Part shown: piece after piece, positions 28,045-37,088 of the stretch
How the letters are laid out: every line of letters begins with the position of its first letter
How positions within the stretch are numbered: the stretch's first letter is position 1
NCBI RefSeq assembly: GCF_014652535.1
Contig: NZ_BMYZ01000003.1
Coordinates: forward strand, 124,001 to 188,000
Direction of reading: 5' to 3'
Length of the DNA: 64,000 nucleotides
Origin: Cellvibrio zantedeschiae
Lineage (GTDB): Bacteria; Pseudomonadota; Gammaproteobacteria; Pseudomonadales; Cellvibrionaceae
Notes under the pieces: generated by a model
Databases searched by the model: none
The model's input: only the letters and a program-made list of their open reading frames with translations
Told to the model about the DNA's origin: nothing
Translations under genes and position numbers: made by a program

Positions 28045-29076
28045 TTATTGGTTTTGTAGCATCCAGGCAATTGTTTTACGAATGCCCGTTTCAAAACTCT
28101 CCACAGGGCGATAATTTAATTCGGCATGACACTTTCCGGGATCTATAGCGTAACGTCGGTCGTGCCCTAAACGATCTGTAACATAGGTAATCAAAGATTT
28201 TGCCGTGCCGCCGTTCGCGCAGGGCGACAAATGAAATCGTTCACACAAGGAAGCGTCTCGAGCAAAATATTCATCAAGTAAACTGCAAATCAAATTGACT
28301 ATATCAATATTGCGCCATTCATTTTCGCCACCAACGTTGTAGACCTCGCCGGGCTTTCCGCGTTGCAAAATTAAATCTATAGCGCGGCAATGATCCTCCA
28401 CATAAAGCCAGTCGCGTATATTTTTTCCATCGCCATAAATCGGCAGAGATTTGCCCAATAATATATTTTTAATAATGAGCGGAATTAACTTTTCGTTATC
28501 CTGATAAGGACCGTAGTTATTTGAACAATTGCTGGTGGTCACACGCAAACCATAGGTGTGATGATAAGCCCGCACCAAATGATCAGAGGCTGCTTTGGAT
28601 GCAGAGTATGGCGAATTAGGTGCAAACGAAGTTTGCTCGGTAAACGCGGGCGCCGTATCAGTTAAAGAACCGTACACCTCGTCGGTAGATACGTGATGAA
28701 ACCTGTGATCATCAACACCCTTATCCAACCAATGCTTTTTGGCAACTTTCAGCAAGCTATGAGTACCTAAAACATTTGTTTGTATAAATGCATCCGGTCC
28801 CGAGATAGATCTATCCACATGGGATTCAGCCGCAAAATGCACAAGGGTATTAATTTGATGCTGCTCAAATAATTTTTCAATTAGCAGCTCGTCGCAAATG
28901 TCGCCCTGCACAAAAACCAATCCTTGAGATTCCAAACTGGCGATATGTTTACGGTGCCCTGCGTAGGTCAAGGCATCCAACACAATCAACTGATCATTCG
29001 GGTAATTTTCTAACCAGTAATGGCAAAAATTTGCGCCGATAAATCCAGCACCACCGGTAACAAGCATTTTTTTCAT
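28045..29076 (-). CDS. rfbB: dTDP-glucose 4,6-dehydratase
   Basis: A 343-residue SDR enzyme with TGGAGFIGANF at the N-terminus, HFAAESHVDRS, STDEVYG, YSASKAASDHLVRAYHHTYG (YxxxK) and NCSNNYGPYQ. It makes dTDP-4-keto-6-deoxyglucose, the second step of dTDP-L-rhamnose synthesis. The start is ATG 29076 with MLVTGGAG following; the frame is open to a TTG at 29088. The four rhamnose genes occur in the order A, C, D, B along the minus strand. It lies directly upstream of the export permease, tying rhamnose supply to the exported glycan. Confidence 0.95.
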   Translation of the reverse strand: MKKMLVTGGAGFIGANFCHYWLENYPNDQLIVLDALTYAGHRKHIASLESQGLVFVQGDICDELLIEKLFEQHQINTLVHFAAESHVDRSISGPDAFIQTNVLGTHSLLKVAKKHWLDKGVDDHRFHHVSTDEVYGSLTDTAPAFTEQTSFAPNSPYSASKAASDHLVRAYHHTYGLRVTTSNCSNNYGPYQDNEKLIPLIIKNILLGKSLPIYGDGKNIRDWLYVEDHCRAIDLILQRGKPGEVYNVGGENEWRNIDIVNLICSLLDEYFARDASLCERFHLSPCANGGTAKSLITYVTDRLGHDRRYAIDPGKCHAELNYRPVESFETGIRKTIAWMLQNQ

Positions 29077-29110
29077 ATAAGAATTCAATAAATAATTTAT
29101 AGAGCAAAAA

Positions 29111-29992
29111 TCATAAGGCTTTGAGTGCCTGCAACATTTTTGTTAAGGCCTCACGCCAATGCACCGGGGTAAGGTTTAAAGTTTCCCAAGTATTTTTTTT
29201 ATCTAAAACGCTGAACGCAGGACGCTGCGCCGGTGTTGGGTAATCTACAGTTGCAATAGGTTTAATAGCAGGCTTACGCTGCAACAAGCCATGGATTTCA
29301 GCTTGCTCGACAATCGCGACCGCAAAGTCATACCAGCTAGCAACACCTGCATCTGAAAAATGCCACATGCGCTGCCCAGGTTTTAGCAACAATAATTGCC
29401 ATAGCATTTCAGCCAAATGCGTAGCGTAAGTTGGCGTACCAATTTGATCCGCCACTATACCTAACTGCTCCCGCTCGCTCGCTAAACGTAAAATCGTTTT
29501 TGCAAAATTAGCGCCCTGCTCCCCGTACACCCATCCTGTACGAACAACGTAAGCACTAGTGCACTCGCTCAACGCCAGCTGCTCACCTTGTTGTTTGGTT
29601 TTTCCGTAGACGCCTAAGGGATTTGTTTGATCGGAAGTTTCATAAGGACTTGATTTTTTCCCATCGAATACAAAATCCGTTGAAATATGAATTAACGTTT
29701 TTTTGTTTTTTTCGCACCAAATCGCAAGTTGCTTCACTGCCTCGGAATTTACCGTTTGCGCCAACAGCCAATTACTTTCTGCTTTGTCTACTGCTGTATA
29801 AGCAGCCGCATTGATAATTGCATCCAGCGAAAATTGATCGAGAACATTCGCTATAGTGTCGGGCTTTTCCAGATCCAGATCGGCGCGGGTTAACGCAATT
29901 AATTCCAGGTTACCGGCCGCCGCGAAAAACGATTGTGTCTTTTGCAATGCAAAACCGAGTTGGCCATTCGCACCGGTAATTAAAACCTTCAC
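29111..29992 (-). CDS. rfbD: dTDP-4-dehydrorhamnose reductase
   Basis: A 293-residue RmlD/RfbD: ITGANGQLGFAL at the N-terminus, INAAAYTAVDKAE, ISTDFVFDG, the YGKTKQQGE catalytic YxxxK and VVRTGWVYGE are all present. It performs the last NADPH-dependent step to dTDP-L-rhamnose. The start is GTG at 29992, overlapping the rfbC stop by 4 bases (GTGA), so the two are translationally coupled. Confidence 0.95.
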   Translation of the reverse strand: MKVLITGANGQLGFALQKTQSFFAAAGNLELIALTRADLDLEKPDTIANVLDQFSLDAIINAAAYTAVDKAESNWLLAQTVNSEAVKQLAIWCEKNKKTLIHISTDFVFDGKKSSPYETSDQTNPLGVYGKTKQQGEQLALSECTSAYVVRTGWVYGEQGANFAKTILRLASEREQLGIVADQIGTPTYATHLAEMLWQLLLLKPGQRMWHFSDAGVASWYDFAVAIVEQAEIHGLLQRKPAIKPIATVDYPTPAQRPAFSVLDKKNTWETLNLTPVHWREALTKMLQALKAL

Positions 29993-30534
29993 GCGTAAAC
30001 CTCAGCTTCCGCCAAAGATTTTGCCGCCAAATCTTTTGGTGACAAAATCGGTGAAGCATTCCCTATTGGCCACTGAATGTTAAGGTCGGCATCATTCCAC
30101 AATAATGAGCGATCAAATTCTGGGGCATAGTATTCCGTACACTTGTAGTAAAGCTCTGCGTGCTCACTGACAACACAAAACCCGTGTGCAAACCCAGCCG
30201 GAATCCACAGCATTAATTTATTTTCAGTTGAAAGATTCACACCAACCGACTGACCAAAGGTAGGTGACGATTTACGCAAATCAACAGCAACATCAAACAC
30301 CTCGCCCGAGATAACTCGTACCAATTTACCTTGCGGTTTTTGGATTTGATAATGCAAACCGCGCAACACATTTTTTTGTGATGAACTTTGGTTGTCTTGT
30401 ACAAATTTAATATCCATATCAAGATCATCAAACCATTGTTGGCGAAAGCTTTCATAAAAATAGCCGCGCTCGTCGCCCCACACTTTGGGTTTGAGTATTA
30501 ATACTTCTGGAATAGCCGTTTTAATAACTTCCAT
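29989..30534 (-). CDS. rfbC: dTDP-4-dehydrorhamnose 3,5-epimerase
   Basis: A 181-residue cupin-fold epimerase with PKVWGDERGYFYESF, QDNQSSSQKNVLRGLHYQ, VDLRKSSPTFG, PAGFAHGFCV and the catalytic His (HYQ) and Tyr positions intact. It converts dTDP-4-keto-6-deoxyglucose to the L-lyxo-hexulose. The start ATG at 30534 shares one base with the rfbA stop (TGATG), which rules out the TTG three bases upstream as the probable start. Confidence 0.95.
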   Translation of the reverse strand: MEVIKTAIPEVLILKPKVWGDERGYFYESFRQQWFDDLDMDIKFVQDNQSSSQKNVLRGLHYQIQKPQGKLVRVISGEVFDVAVDLRKSSPTFGQSVGVNLSTENKLMLWIPAGFAHGFCVVSEHAELYYKCTEYYAPEFDRSLLWNDADLNIQWPIGNASPILSPKDLAAKSLAEAEVYA

Positions 30535-31439
30535 CAAAACACTCGATCATTCAAAATTTCTAACAAGTATTGTCCATAGCCACTTTTTAACAAAGGTTCA
30601 GCAAGGCGAGACAATTGTGCTTTATCGATATAACCCATGCGGTAAGCAATTTCTTCCGGGCAAGCGACTTTTAAGCCCTGGCGTTTTTCAATTGTTTGGA
30701 TAAATTGACTGGCGGCCAATAAATTATCGTGCGTGCCAGTATCTAGCCAAGCGGCTCCGCGACCCAACAATTCAACTGTCAGCTGCCCGCGCTCTAAATA
30801 GGTTTTATTGACATCGGTGATTTCCAACTCACCACGCGCAGAAGGCTTAATAGATTTTGCAATCTCAATAACGCTGTTATCGTAAAAATATAAACCCGTT
30901 ACTGCATATTTTGATTTTGGTTGCGCAGGCTTTTCTTCAATCGATAATACATTGCCCTGATCATCAAATTCGACCACACCATAGGCACGCGCATCATCAA
31001 CATGATAACCAAATACAGTCGCTCCGCTCGTGCGGGCATCTGCATTTTGTAATAAGCGTGAGAATTCGTGCGCGTAATAAATATTATCGCCAAGTACTAA
31101 TGCACAATTGTCATCGCCGATAAATTTTTCGCCGATAATAAATGCTTGCGCTAAACCATCTGGCGAGGGCTGTTCAGCATATTCAATATGCAAGCCCCAA
31201 TCACTACCATCACCTAATAGCTCACGATAAGTAGGTAAATCACGCGGAGTAGAAATAATTAAAATTTCGCGAATGCCCGCCAACATCAGGGTGGTCAGCG
31301 GATAATAAATCATGGGCTTATCGTAAATAGGAACGATTTGCTTGCTAATCGCTTTCGTCAGTGGATAAAGCCGAGTGCCGGAGCCTCCCGCAAGTACAAT
31401 ACCTTTGCGATTTTTTTTGGGAAAATCTTTGTTCGACAT
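30534..31439 (-). CDS. rfbA: Glucose-1-phosphate thymidylyltransferase
   Basis: A 301-residue RmlA/RfbA. It has the nucleotide-binding [50 protein letters not shown] and EEKPAQPKS motifs, all typical. It activates glucose-1-phosphate to dTDP-glucose, the first step of dTDP-rhamnose synthesis, and heads the rfbACDB block. A GGAA element lies upstream of ATG 31439. The 23-base gap to the sulfotransferase gene upstream suggests the same operon. Confidence 0.95.
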   Translation of the reverse strand: MSNKDFPKKNRKGIVLAGGSGTRLYPLTKAISKQIVPIYDKPMIYYPLTTLMLAGIREILIISTPRDLPTYRELLGDGSDWGLHIEYAEQPSPDGLAQAFIIGEKFIGDDNCALVLGDNIYYAHEFSRLLQNADARTSGATVFGYHVDDARAYGVVEFDDQGNVLSIEEKPAQPKSKYAVTGLYFYDNSVIEIAKSIKPSARGELEITDVNKTYLERGQLTVELLGRGAAWLDTGTHDNLLAASQFIQTIEKRQGLKVACPEEIAYRMGYIDKAQLSRLAEPLLKSGYGQYLLEILNDRVF

Positions 31440-31462
31440 CTATTTAAAATTCCATAAGGATT

Positions 31463-32242
31463 TTATTTTAGCCAGCGCCAATCGGCAGCCACGCCCATTT
31501 CGAGCAACACCATTTTTAACTTCATGTTGGCTGCATGAAAACGCCATTTCAAAAAAGTTTTAACCAGAGAGTAATAAGGTGATAAATGTTTCTTTTGATA
31601 ATTACCGGAAAACACTTGTTCCGATTTAATGCCGTGCGTTGGATCAATTGCCAAAAACTTACACACCTTTGCCATAGCCTCAGCGTGCTTATGTTTTAGC
31701 TCTTCGCTCTCCAACACTAAAATTTGGGCATCACTAAAATACTGACGCACACAGTTGAGTTGCTCCGCATAGAACCCACGATCCACATAAGAATGACAAC
31801 GATGTGCGTGCCCTAAATTTTTACCTTCTGCGAGCAGCCGCCCAGACTCTCGCAATAGCGCCAGCCATAAGGGCAAAGTTTCGTTTGTACGAGATTTTTC
31901 CATTTCATAATGCGAAATGGCGCGCTCTGCCGGATCACGCAAAATGATAATTAACTTGAGTGCCGGATTATACCGCTTTAATGCGGGAATTATTTCTGGC
32001 CGGTAGAGATAAATCGGCGTCGCTTCGCCCCAAACCAGAGACTCATTCGCACCCTCAAAATAGTTTGAATAGCGCTGGTTAATTTCCTCAACAGTCCAAT
32101 CTTGCGAATAGTCAGGCGCATCAAACAAATGAACTTCTTTTCCAGCAGCCATACACACATCTGTATGCTGCGCTAAAAAATGGCTTAGCGCGCTGGTACC
32201 GGATTTTTGCGCGCCTATGATCATGAAATCCAATGACTTCAC
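31463..32242 (-). CDS. Sulfotransferase domain protein (PAPS-dependent)
   Basis: A 259-residue cytosolic-type sulfotransferase. The 5'-phosphosulfate loop is AQKSGTS (11-17), and the 3'-phosphate motif is LRDPAERAISHYEM (about 101-114), close to the heparan-sulfate-type pattern RDPxxRxxSxY. PAPS is the expected donor and a sugar hydroxyl or amino group the expected acceptor. The start is GTG at 32242, with GGGAGG upstream; it overlaps the stop of the upstream sulfotransferase gene by 4 bases (GTGA). The catalytic base is not confidently assigned. Confidence 0.87.
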   Translation of the reverse strand: MKSLDFMIIGAQKSGTSALSHFLAQHTDVCMAAGKEVHLFDAPDYSQDWTVEEINQRYSNYFEGANESLVWGEATPIYLYRPEIIPALKRYNPALKLIIILRDPAERAISHYEMEKSRTNETLPLWLALLRESGRLLAEGKNLGHAHRCHSYVDRGFYAEQLNCVRQYFSDAQILVLESEELKHKHAEAMAKVCKFLAIDPTHGIKSEQVFSGNYQKKHLSPYYSLVKTFLKWRFHAANMKLKMVLLEMGVAADWRWLK

Positions 32243-33090
32243 GCCGCCTCCCGAATAGATTCCATCAATTCGGTAATTTGATCACGCGAATAGAATTCCC
32301 AAATAGCATCGCCAAACCGCATTAAGCGGCGATAAAGCTGCTCCATAAGCACCAAGTCATATGCATCGTTACGGCTTGCTCTGGTCTGGATATTGCCCGT
32401 ATAAGGCGATGACAGCGACAATGCCTGCCCTATAACTCGTGGATCCACTACAAAATCTTCGTAGCGCAAAATTCGATTGGGCAACTCATTCAAAAAGCGT
32501 TGGCAAAACCATTCCAGAATATGCAGCTGCCGCTCAATCCGCCCGGGAGTATCCGCTAATAAATCCGCTAAATCAGGGCTATACATTTCGCCCGCAGGAA
32601 TACGGCCTTCGTTGACAGGCAATGCTACAGAGTTCCAACTGGCCAGCACAGAAAGCGGGTTGCGCACTATGCCGTAAACGGGAAAAGCCTCGCGCAGCTC
32701 CGGCAACAGCGCCGTGAAAAGTGCGTTGTGTTTAATGACCAAGGTGAAGTCAGCGTTCTGAATATTTTTGCTGACCGAAATCGTCCCTAGCGCCGTTTCT
32801 GGCTGACGCAAACCGCCTTCGGCACTTTCATATCCCACCGGGTTTTCAGGCACAACACCGTTTTTTTGGCGGGAATACACTTCGCCCGAGGTTAAGGCTT
32901 GCTTGCGAGTATTCTTAGCGAATTGTTCAATTAGATTTACGGCAGCCAATCTCCCCTTTCTGGGCTCAAAATCGCTGGGTGTCATTGGCTCCATCAAGGC
33001 CACCAAATTGGCATGATGATTTAAAATATTGCAGCTTAAGGTTGTTCCTGCGCGCGGTAGTCCGGTTAGGAGTATGGTATTTATGCTCAA
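32239..33090 (-). CDS. Sulfotransferase family protein (P-loop)
   Basis: A 283-residue protein with the PAPS-binding loop LTGLPRAGTTLS (8-19) and a 3'-phosphate-type segment GIVRNPLSVLASW (about 138-150). It diverges from the downstream sulfotransferase but shares the fold. The acceptor is unknown. The start appears to be TTG at 33090, since no ATG or GTG precedes the P-loop at a suitable distance; AGAGA lies upstream. It is translationally coupled to the next sulfotransferase by a 4-base overlap, so the two probably modify the same glycan. Confidence 0.8.
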   Translation of the reverse strand: MSINTILLTGLPRAGTTLSCNILNHHANLVALMEPMTPSDFEPRKGRLAAVNLIEQFAKNTRKQALTSGEVYSRQKNGVVPENPVGYESAEGGLRQPETALGTISVSKNIQNADFTLVIKHNALFTALLPELREAFPVYGIVRNPLSVLASWNSVALPVNEGRIPAGEMYSPDLADLLADTPGRIERQLHILEWFCQRFLNELPNRILRYEDFVVDPRVIGQALSLSSPYTGNIQTRASRNDAYDLVLMEQLYRRLMRFGDAIWEFYSRDQITELMESIREAA

Positions 33091-33143
33091 TCTGTATCTC
33101 TTTAACGTGAGTGCGAATCTTTAACGCACCATCCAGGATTGGT

Positions 33144-34100
33144 TTACATCGCCCACAACTTTTTTACATTGGCCATTATTTCCAGAAAAGCTTGGCGCTC
33201 TTTAGCCAAATTATGAGCGCGCAGAGTTTCGCCCATTTCTCGTTTAAATACTGTTAAAACATGTTCATTTTGCAGCAGATGTTTTGCTTGTGCAGCACTT
33301 GCCAGAATCGCTTCGAGATTATATTCGGGCATCAGGCAATTTTGGTTGTCTTTGCAAAAATCGCGATTACCAACGCAATCAGGAACAATAACCAGATCAC
33401 AATACTTCATAGCCTCCAACGCAGGGAGATAGAAACCCTCCGTGACATTAGGAAGCAATATCGCAACACGACTTGCCGCCAAATACTCGAACAGCAAATC
33501 ACGCGGAACCTGTTCGCTCACCAACACGACTTTCTCACCAGAGACAGTCAGCTGCTCATGTATTTCCCGTGAAAGCCCCGGTTGCTTTACACCCAGAATG
33601 ATCACGTCATAAGATTTCTCGAGCGACAGGTCGGGTAAGTCGACACCATTGGGGATAGTAAACACTGGCCCCTTAACTTTCTCCGTCTGCTGGATCGCAT
33701 CGGCGACCTGTTGGGAGACACAAATTCGTATCGCGCGCTGGGTCAAATATTGATACACATCTTCCGCAGGGTCCGCATGACGCACATGCTGAATTAAATT
33801 TATAACCGGTTGGTTTGGCGGGTGATCAACAGCTAAATAATCGCGCCAATCCATACCTGCCAAAAACACGTAGTCGTAATTTGCGGGCAGATACTCTACT
33901 GACCTCTTGCCAAACCAAGGGTTAGAGGCATCCATGCGGCTGTTATCCGACAAACTGACACAGGGAACAAAAGAGGCGCTGGAGGCCAAATGTTCAAAGT
34001 AATCTGCAACCTTCAAATGCCCACCAAAAAGTTTTTGCACATCGCGATAAAAAAGCACGCGCTTCGGCCTAAAAATTTTTTGATAGAGACTTTTAAACAC
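33144..34100 (-). CDS. GT4-like glycosyltransferase
   Basis: A 318-residue GT-B-fold glycosyltransferase with FGGHLKVADYFEHL near the N-terminus, VFTIPNGVDLP in the middle and the donor-site segment PNVTEGFYLPALEAMKYCDLVIVPD (E-x7-E) in the C-terminal lobe. No signal peptide is seen. It is the first gene of the long minus-strand surface-glycan operon that continues through the sulfotransferases, rhamnose genes and ABC exporter. The start is GTG 34100 with AAGG 7 bases upstream; an out-of-frame ATG overlaps. Its promoter must lie in 34101-34300, back to back with the plus-strand small RNA. Confidence 0.82.
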   Translation of the reverse strand: MFKSLYQKIFRPKRVLFYRDVQKLFGGHLKVADYFEHLASSASFVPCVSLSDNSRMDASNPWFGKRSVEYLPANYDYVFLAGMDWRDYLAVDHPPNQPVINLIQHVRHADPAEDVYQYLTQRAIRICVSQQVADAIQQTEKVKGPVFTIPNGVDLPDLSLEKSYDVIILGVKQPGLSREIHEQLTVSGEKVVLVSEQVPRDLLFEYLAASRVAILLPNVTEGFYLPALEAMKYCDLVIVPDCVGNRDFCKDNQNCLMPEYNLEAILASAAQAKHLLQNEHVLTVFKREMGETLRAHNLAKERQAFLEIMANVKKLWAM

Positions 34101-34193
34101 ATCAAAACCTTGGCTTTTGGGAAGGCGCCATTAAAACATAAGCAGATATCTTTATCTGCCCCCTAAATAGCTCACATAAAGCCGGGCTAATTT

Positions 34194-34248
34194 CCTACAA
34201 AAATAGCGATTTTAGCGACTATTTCATAGGGTTCATTTTAAGCACAAT
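34194..34248 (+). promoter_or_regulatory. Candidate GacA-type half-site and -10 region of small RNA
   Basis: CCTACA at 34194-34199 followed by AAAATAGCGAT closely resembles the sequence after the GacA-type box at 49842 (CCTACA, AAGATTAGCGAT). A CACAAT -10-like element lies 44 bases on (34243-34248), against 42 bases at the other locus. The left half of the box is not conserved here (CCGGGC), so only a half-site is claimed. Confidence 0.4.
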
Positions 34249-34252
34249 GCTT

Positions 34253-34469
34253 ACCACAAGGAGGAACTTAAGGAAGATTGTCGATCAAGTAAGATCAACG
34301 GAAGCGCCCTTTAGAAGAAAGGATGTTAGCTAAGGGGAAGAGTGGATGCTCAATGTACACATAGGATTTGTGTACAACAGGATGTATAGAACCAGGAATG
34401 TTTGGGAGATTTTCAGGAAACTGGATGCTGTTATGGGGCTGCACCGAAAGGGCAGCCCCTCTCTTGTTT
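34253..34469 (+). ncRNA. CsrB/RsmZ-like small RNA (CsrA/RsmA-sequestering), candidate
   Basis: About 217 bases, no convincing gene, but 13 GGA motifs between 34260 and 34423, several in the CsrB-like contexts CAGGATG, AAGGATG and CAGGAA. One sits in the loop of a perfect 8-bp hairpin (TGTACACA 34354-34361, loop TAGGATT, TGTGTACA 34369-34376). Another is in the GAG-TGGATG-CTC hairpin. The end is a strong GC hairpin (34435-34459) with a T-rich tail. Multiple exposed GGAs plus an intrinsic terminator is the pattern of RNAs that titrate CsrA/RsmA. It is divergent from the glycan operon and ends near the convergent acyltransferase gene. The 5' end is estimated from the -10 element. This feature accounts for most of the 34101-34499 gap. 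Confidence 0.7.
34435..34469 (+). terminator. Terminator hairpin of the plus-strand small RNA
   Basis: GGGGCTGC (34435-34442), a 9-base loop, and GCAGCCCC (34452-34459) followed by TCTCTTGTTT. The stem is perfect; the T-tract is interrupted by C and G. Confidence 0.7.
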
Positions 34470-34499
34470 AAGCTGCTACATTTCCCCTGCGCGGGTCAA

Positions 34500-35609
34500 T
34501 TAAGATGCACTTTGTTTCAATCTAATTTTCGCTGTTGGTCGCTCGATATAAAGCCAGGTTACATGGGAGATGCAAATACCCAGCAGCAACATCGCCCAAG
34601 CAGCTAGCGGCATTTGCGGTGCGAAGTACTTGATGAGCGCAACGGACGTTGTATGAAAAAAATACAAGCTAAAACTGATGAATCCCAAATATCTTAATAT
34701 CGGCATTTCGAAGAACACCCGAAATAATCCAAAACCATTTACGCACGCAAATAACACCAAGCTCCACAAACCACCGAACCACAAAACCTCTTTATGGTAA
34801 TAATCTAAAGGAATATTTTTGTTTGTAATTAAATTGGTTACAGAAGGAATTAAATACACCAATCCAAAAACCCCAACGATCGCCCAGGCATCAATTAAAA
34901 TCCGAACACTTTTTTTATTTAGGAATAATGATTTTTTTGAATAGTGATGCAGGGACGCGAGCCCACAACCCATTAGAAAGATGCCAATATAGGGGCCCAA
35001 TAATGACGGATAAAGCGTTTCACCCTCTTTTGGCCACACCAGCTGACCAAGCGCAATTAACAATAAGGTTGTCGCGACAGATAGATAAACATTATTTTTG
35101 AATACCACTGCATATAGAAACGCGATTAGCGGCAAAATAAAGTAAAAACGAAATTCCACCAAGATACTCCAGGAAACCCCCACTCCATCAATTAAAAAAA
35201 TGTGCTCATATATTTGTTGGAGTGAAAGGATGTAAGGCACACCTAAGGGTTTGGGCAATCCCAGAAGAACCCACAAATAATTCCCCGATATAAAACAAAA
35301 CAATAAAAAGAAAATATATAAAGGATATATTCGAAAAAAACGTCTCAAAAAATAATTTGCCAGCGGAGCAATCTTAAACGCATCACGACCTTTCTCCAGA
35401 AACGGCAGCGTCAGCAAAAAAGCGCTTAATAGAAAAAATAGATAAACACCTTCCTTGCCTATGCCTGCCAAATTTAAAAAGGGGAATAGAAAAAATTCTT
35501 GATTGCTTGTATGACTCAAAAAAACTAATAGTACGGCTATACCGCGCAAACCATCCAGCGAATCAATTTGAAAACGAGCATCAGATAATTCTCTACCGCG
35601 CATAAACAT
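34500..35609 (-). CDS. Acyltransferase 3 family membrane protein (OafA-like)
   Basis: A 369-residue membrane protein with about ten transmembrane helices and the Acyl_transf_3 signature near the N-terminus (DSLDGLRGIAVLLVFLSH, with the conserved His) and FFLLSAFLLTLPFL. These enzymes O-acetylate or otherwise O-acylate sugars of lipopolysaccharide, capsule or Nod factors at the inner membrane. Start ATG 35609; another in-frame ATG two codons later is possible. It lies 26 bases past the sulfatase stop, so the two are probably co-transcribed and may together tailor the surface glycan. Confidence 0.88.
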   Translation of the reverse strand: MFMRGRELSDARFQIDSLDGLRGIAVLLVFLSHTSNQEFFLFPFLNLAGIGKEGVYLFFLLSAFLLTLPFLEKGRDAFKIAPLANYFLRRFFRIYPLYIFFLLFCFISGNYLWVLLGLPKPLGVPYILSLQQIYEHIFLIDGVGVSWSILVEFRFYFILPLIAFLYAVVFKNNVYLSVATTLLLIALGQLVWPKEGETLYPSLLGPYIGIFLMGCGLASLHHYSKKSLFLNKKSVRILIDAWAIVGVFGLVYLIPSVTNLITNKNIPLDYYHKEVLWFGGLWSLVLFACVNGFGLFRVFFEMPILRYLGFISFSLYFFHTTSVALIKYFAPQMPLAAWAMLLLGICISHVTWLYIERPTAKIRLKQSAS

Positions 35610-35635
35610 TAGGCATACGACCTTATTATTACCAA

Positions 35636-37045
35636 CTAAACCAGGAAAGCTTTTAAATGGTTTTTGATATCCTGAAATTCAGTTCTACTACTGAGATTAA
35701 ACCATTCATGAGGATCGGTTTGATGATCATATAACTCTTCGCTGTTGTCGGCATAACGAATGTATCGCCACCGCTCATCTACAACTGAATCATTACCTTT
35801 TCCGTAAGTAGTAAACGCTGGTGTTTTCTTCTGTAGTGCGGGATTTTTTAACAGGGGAACCAGGCTTTCGCCACTTAATTTATGATTTGGTGCGGTTAAC
35901 CCACATAATTCAATGAGCGTGGGATATATATCTACCAAGCTTACTGCTTGATTTGACGTGCTTTGTGGAGTTGTAATTTTAGGTGCACGCAATATAAGCG
36001 GAATACGTGTAGCCTGATCCCACAGCGTAAATTTTCGCCAGTGTAGTTTCTCGCCCAAATGGAATCCGTTATCGCTCCATAGCACCACGATTGTATTTTG
36101 AGAATGCTTTCCTTCATCCAATGCGGCCATTACTCTGCCAAGATGCTCATCAACACATGTAATAGCAGCCATATAAGCCTGAACTGCCTTCTTCCAATTA
36201 TCAGATTTCACTACATGATAATAATCTGAATTTTCAATTTTTAGTTCTTGTGAAAATGGATTAGCGAGGGCCATTTTTTTTGCTGCCAAAGAAACATCAT
36301 CCAGATCATCTTCCTTCACCCAAGGCAAGCTTATTTCTTCAAGCGGATATTTATTTAAATAAGACTCCGGCAAGTACCAAGGTAGATGCGGGAAACGAAA
36401 GCCTACGCCCATAAAAAATGGTTTTTCGTAATTCCGGGCTAATTCATTCACAGCCCAATCAGCAATTTTTGCGTCCGTAAGTTCTTTTTCATCTACCGCA
36501 ATTGCACCCCAATCAAAGGTATCCGTATCAACGACACCTTCGCCAGCCATTTTATTTAGAGATGGATTTTGCCGACGTTGCGAGGCTGGACGTGCAAATT
36601 GCTCGTACTTATCCCATGCACTTATTTGCGGATAAGTGTCATGGAAAATCTTTCCAGCAGCCAAGGTGTAGTAACCATTGTCTTTAAAGTGCTCGGGCAA
36701 GGTACGAATATCTGGCAGGAAATCGCGAAAGAGTTCATCGCTAAAAATATTTGATTGGTTGGCATATAAGCCAGTGAGCATATTATTGCGAGCTGGCATA
36801 CACCAAGGAACAGGTGTGTGCGCATTGGTAAATAACATTCCCTGCACAGCAAGTTTATCGATATTTGGCGTTTTTGCGCTTGGAACACCTTCACGCAAAT
36901 GATTTAAACAACCAATCCAGGTATTCAAGTCATCAATTGCAATGAATAAAACATTTGGCTTTTTATTGGATGGCGTACACCCAACACCAGCAGCTCCAAT
37001 AGCCAGAGAACCCAAACTCCATTGCAAAAATTTTCTACGCAACAT
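35636..37045 (-). CDS. Secreted sulfatase, formylglycine-dependent, Tat-type signal
   Basis: A 469-residue type I sulfatase. The N-terminus carries a twin-arginine-like signal (RRKFLQW, then a hydrophobic core) ending near a Cys at 23, possibly lipidated. The metal-binding Asp pair lies in AIDDLN (about 38-39) and the sulfatase signature CMPAR has Cys82 as the residue to be converted to formylglycine. WSDNGFHLGEKLHWRKFTLWDQATRIP supports the iduronate-2-sulfatase/choline-sulfatase-like group. It would cleave sulfate esters in the periplasm or at the surface. The maturase is not in the window. Its presence beside sulfotransferases suggests editing or recycling of sulfated glycan, though use of foreign sulfated polysaccharide is equally possible. 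Confidence 0.9.
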   Translation of the reverse strand: MLRRKFLQWSLGSLAIGAAGVGCTPSNKKPNVLFIAIDDLNTWIGCLNHLREGVPSAKTPNIDKLAVQGMLFTNAHTPVPWCMPARNNMLTGLYANQSNIFSDELFRDFLPDIRTLPEHFKDNGYYTLAAGKIFHDTYPQISAWDKYEQFARPASQRRQNPSLNKMAGEGVVDTDTFDWGAIAVDEKELTDAKIADWAVNELARNYEKPFFMGVGFRFPHLPWYLPESYLNKYPLEEISLPWVKEDDLDDVSLAAKKMALANPFSQELKIENSDYYHVVKSDNWKKAVQAYMAAITCVDEHLGRVMAALDEGKHSQNTIVVLWSDNGFHLGEKLHWRKFTLWDQATRIPLILRAPKITTPQSTSNQAVSLVDIYPTLIELCGLTAPNHKLSGESLVPLLKNPALQKKTPAFTTYGKGNDSVVDERWRYIRYADNSEELYDHQTDPHEWFNLSSRTEFQDIKNHLKAFLV

Positions 37046-37088
37046 AACGCTAATTCGCCATTAAATCCTGTTTTATAAAAATAAAAAA

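Noticed and set aside
34368-34607. 79-residue plus-strand reading frame
   Set aside because: It spans the GGA-rich RNA, its terminator and the end of the acyltransferase gene on the other strand; no ribosome binding site and no recognisable pattern.
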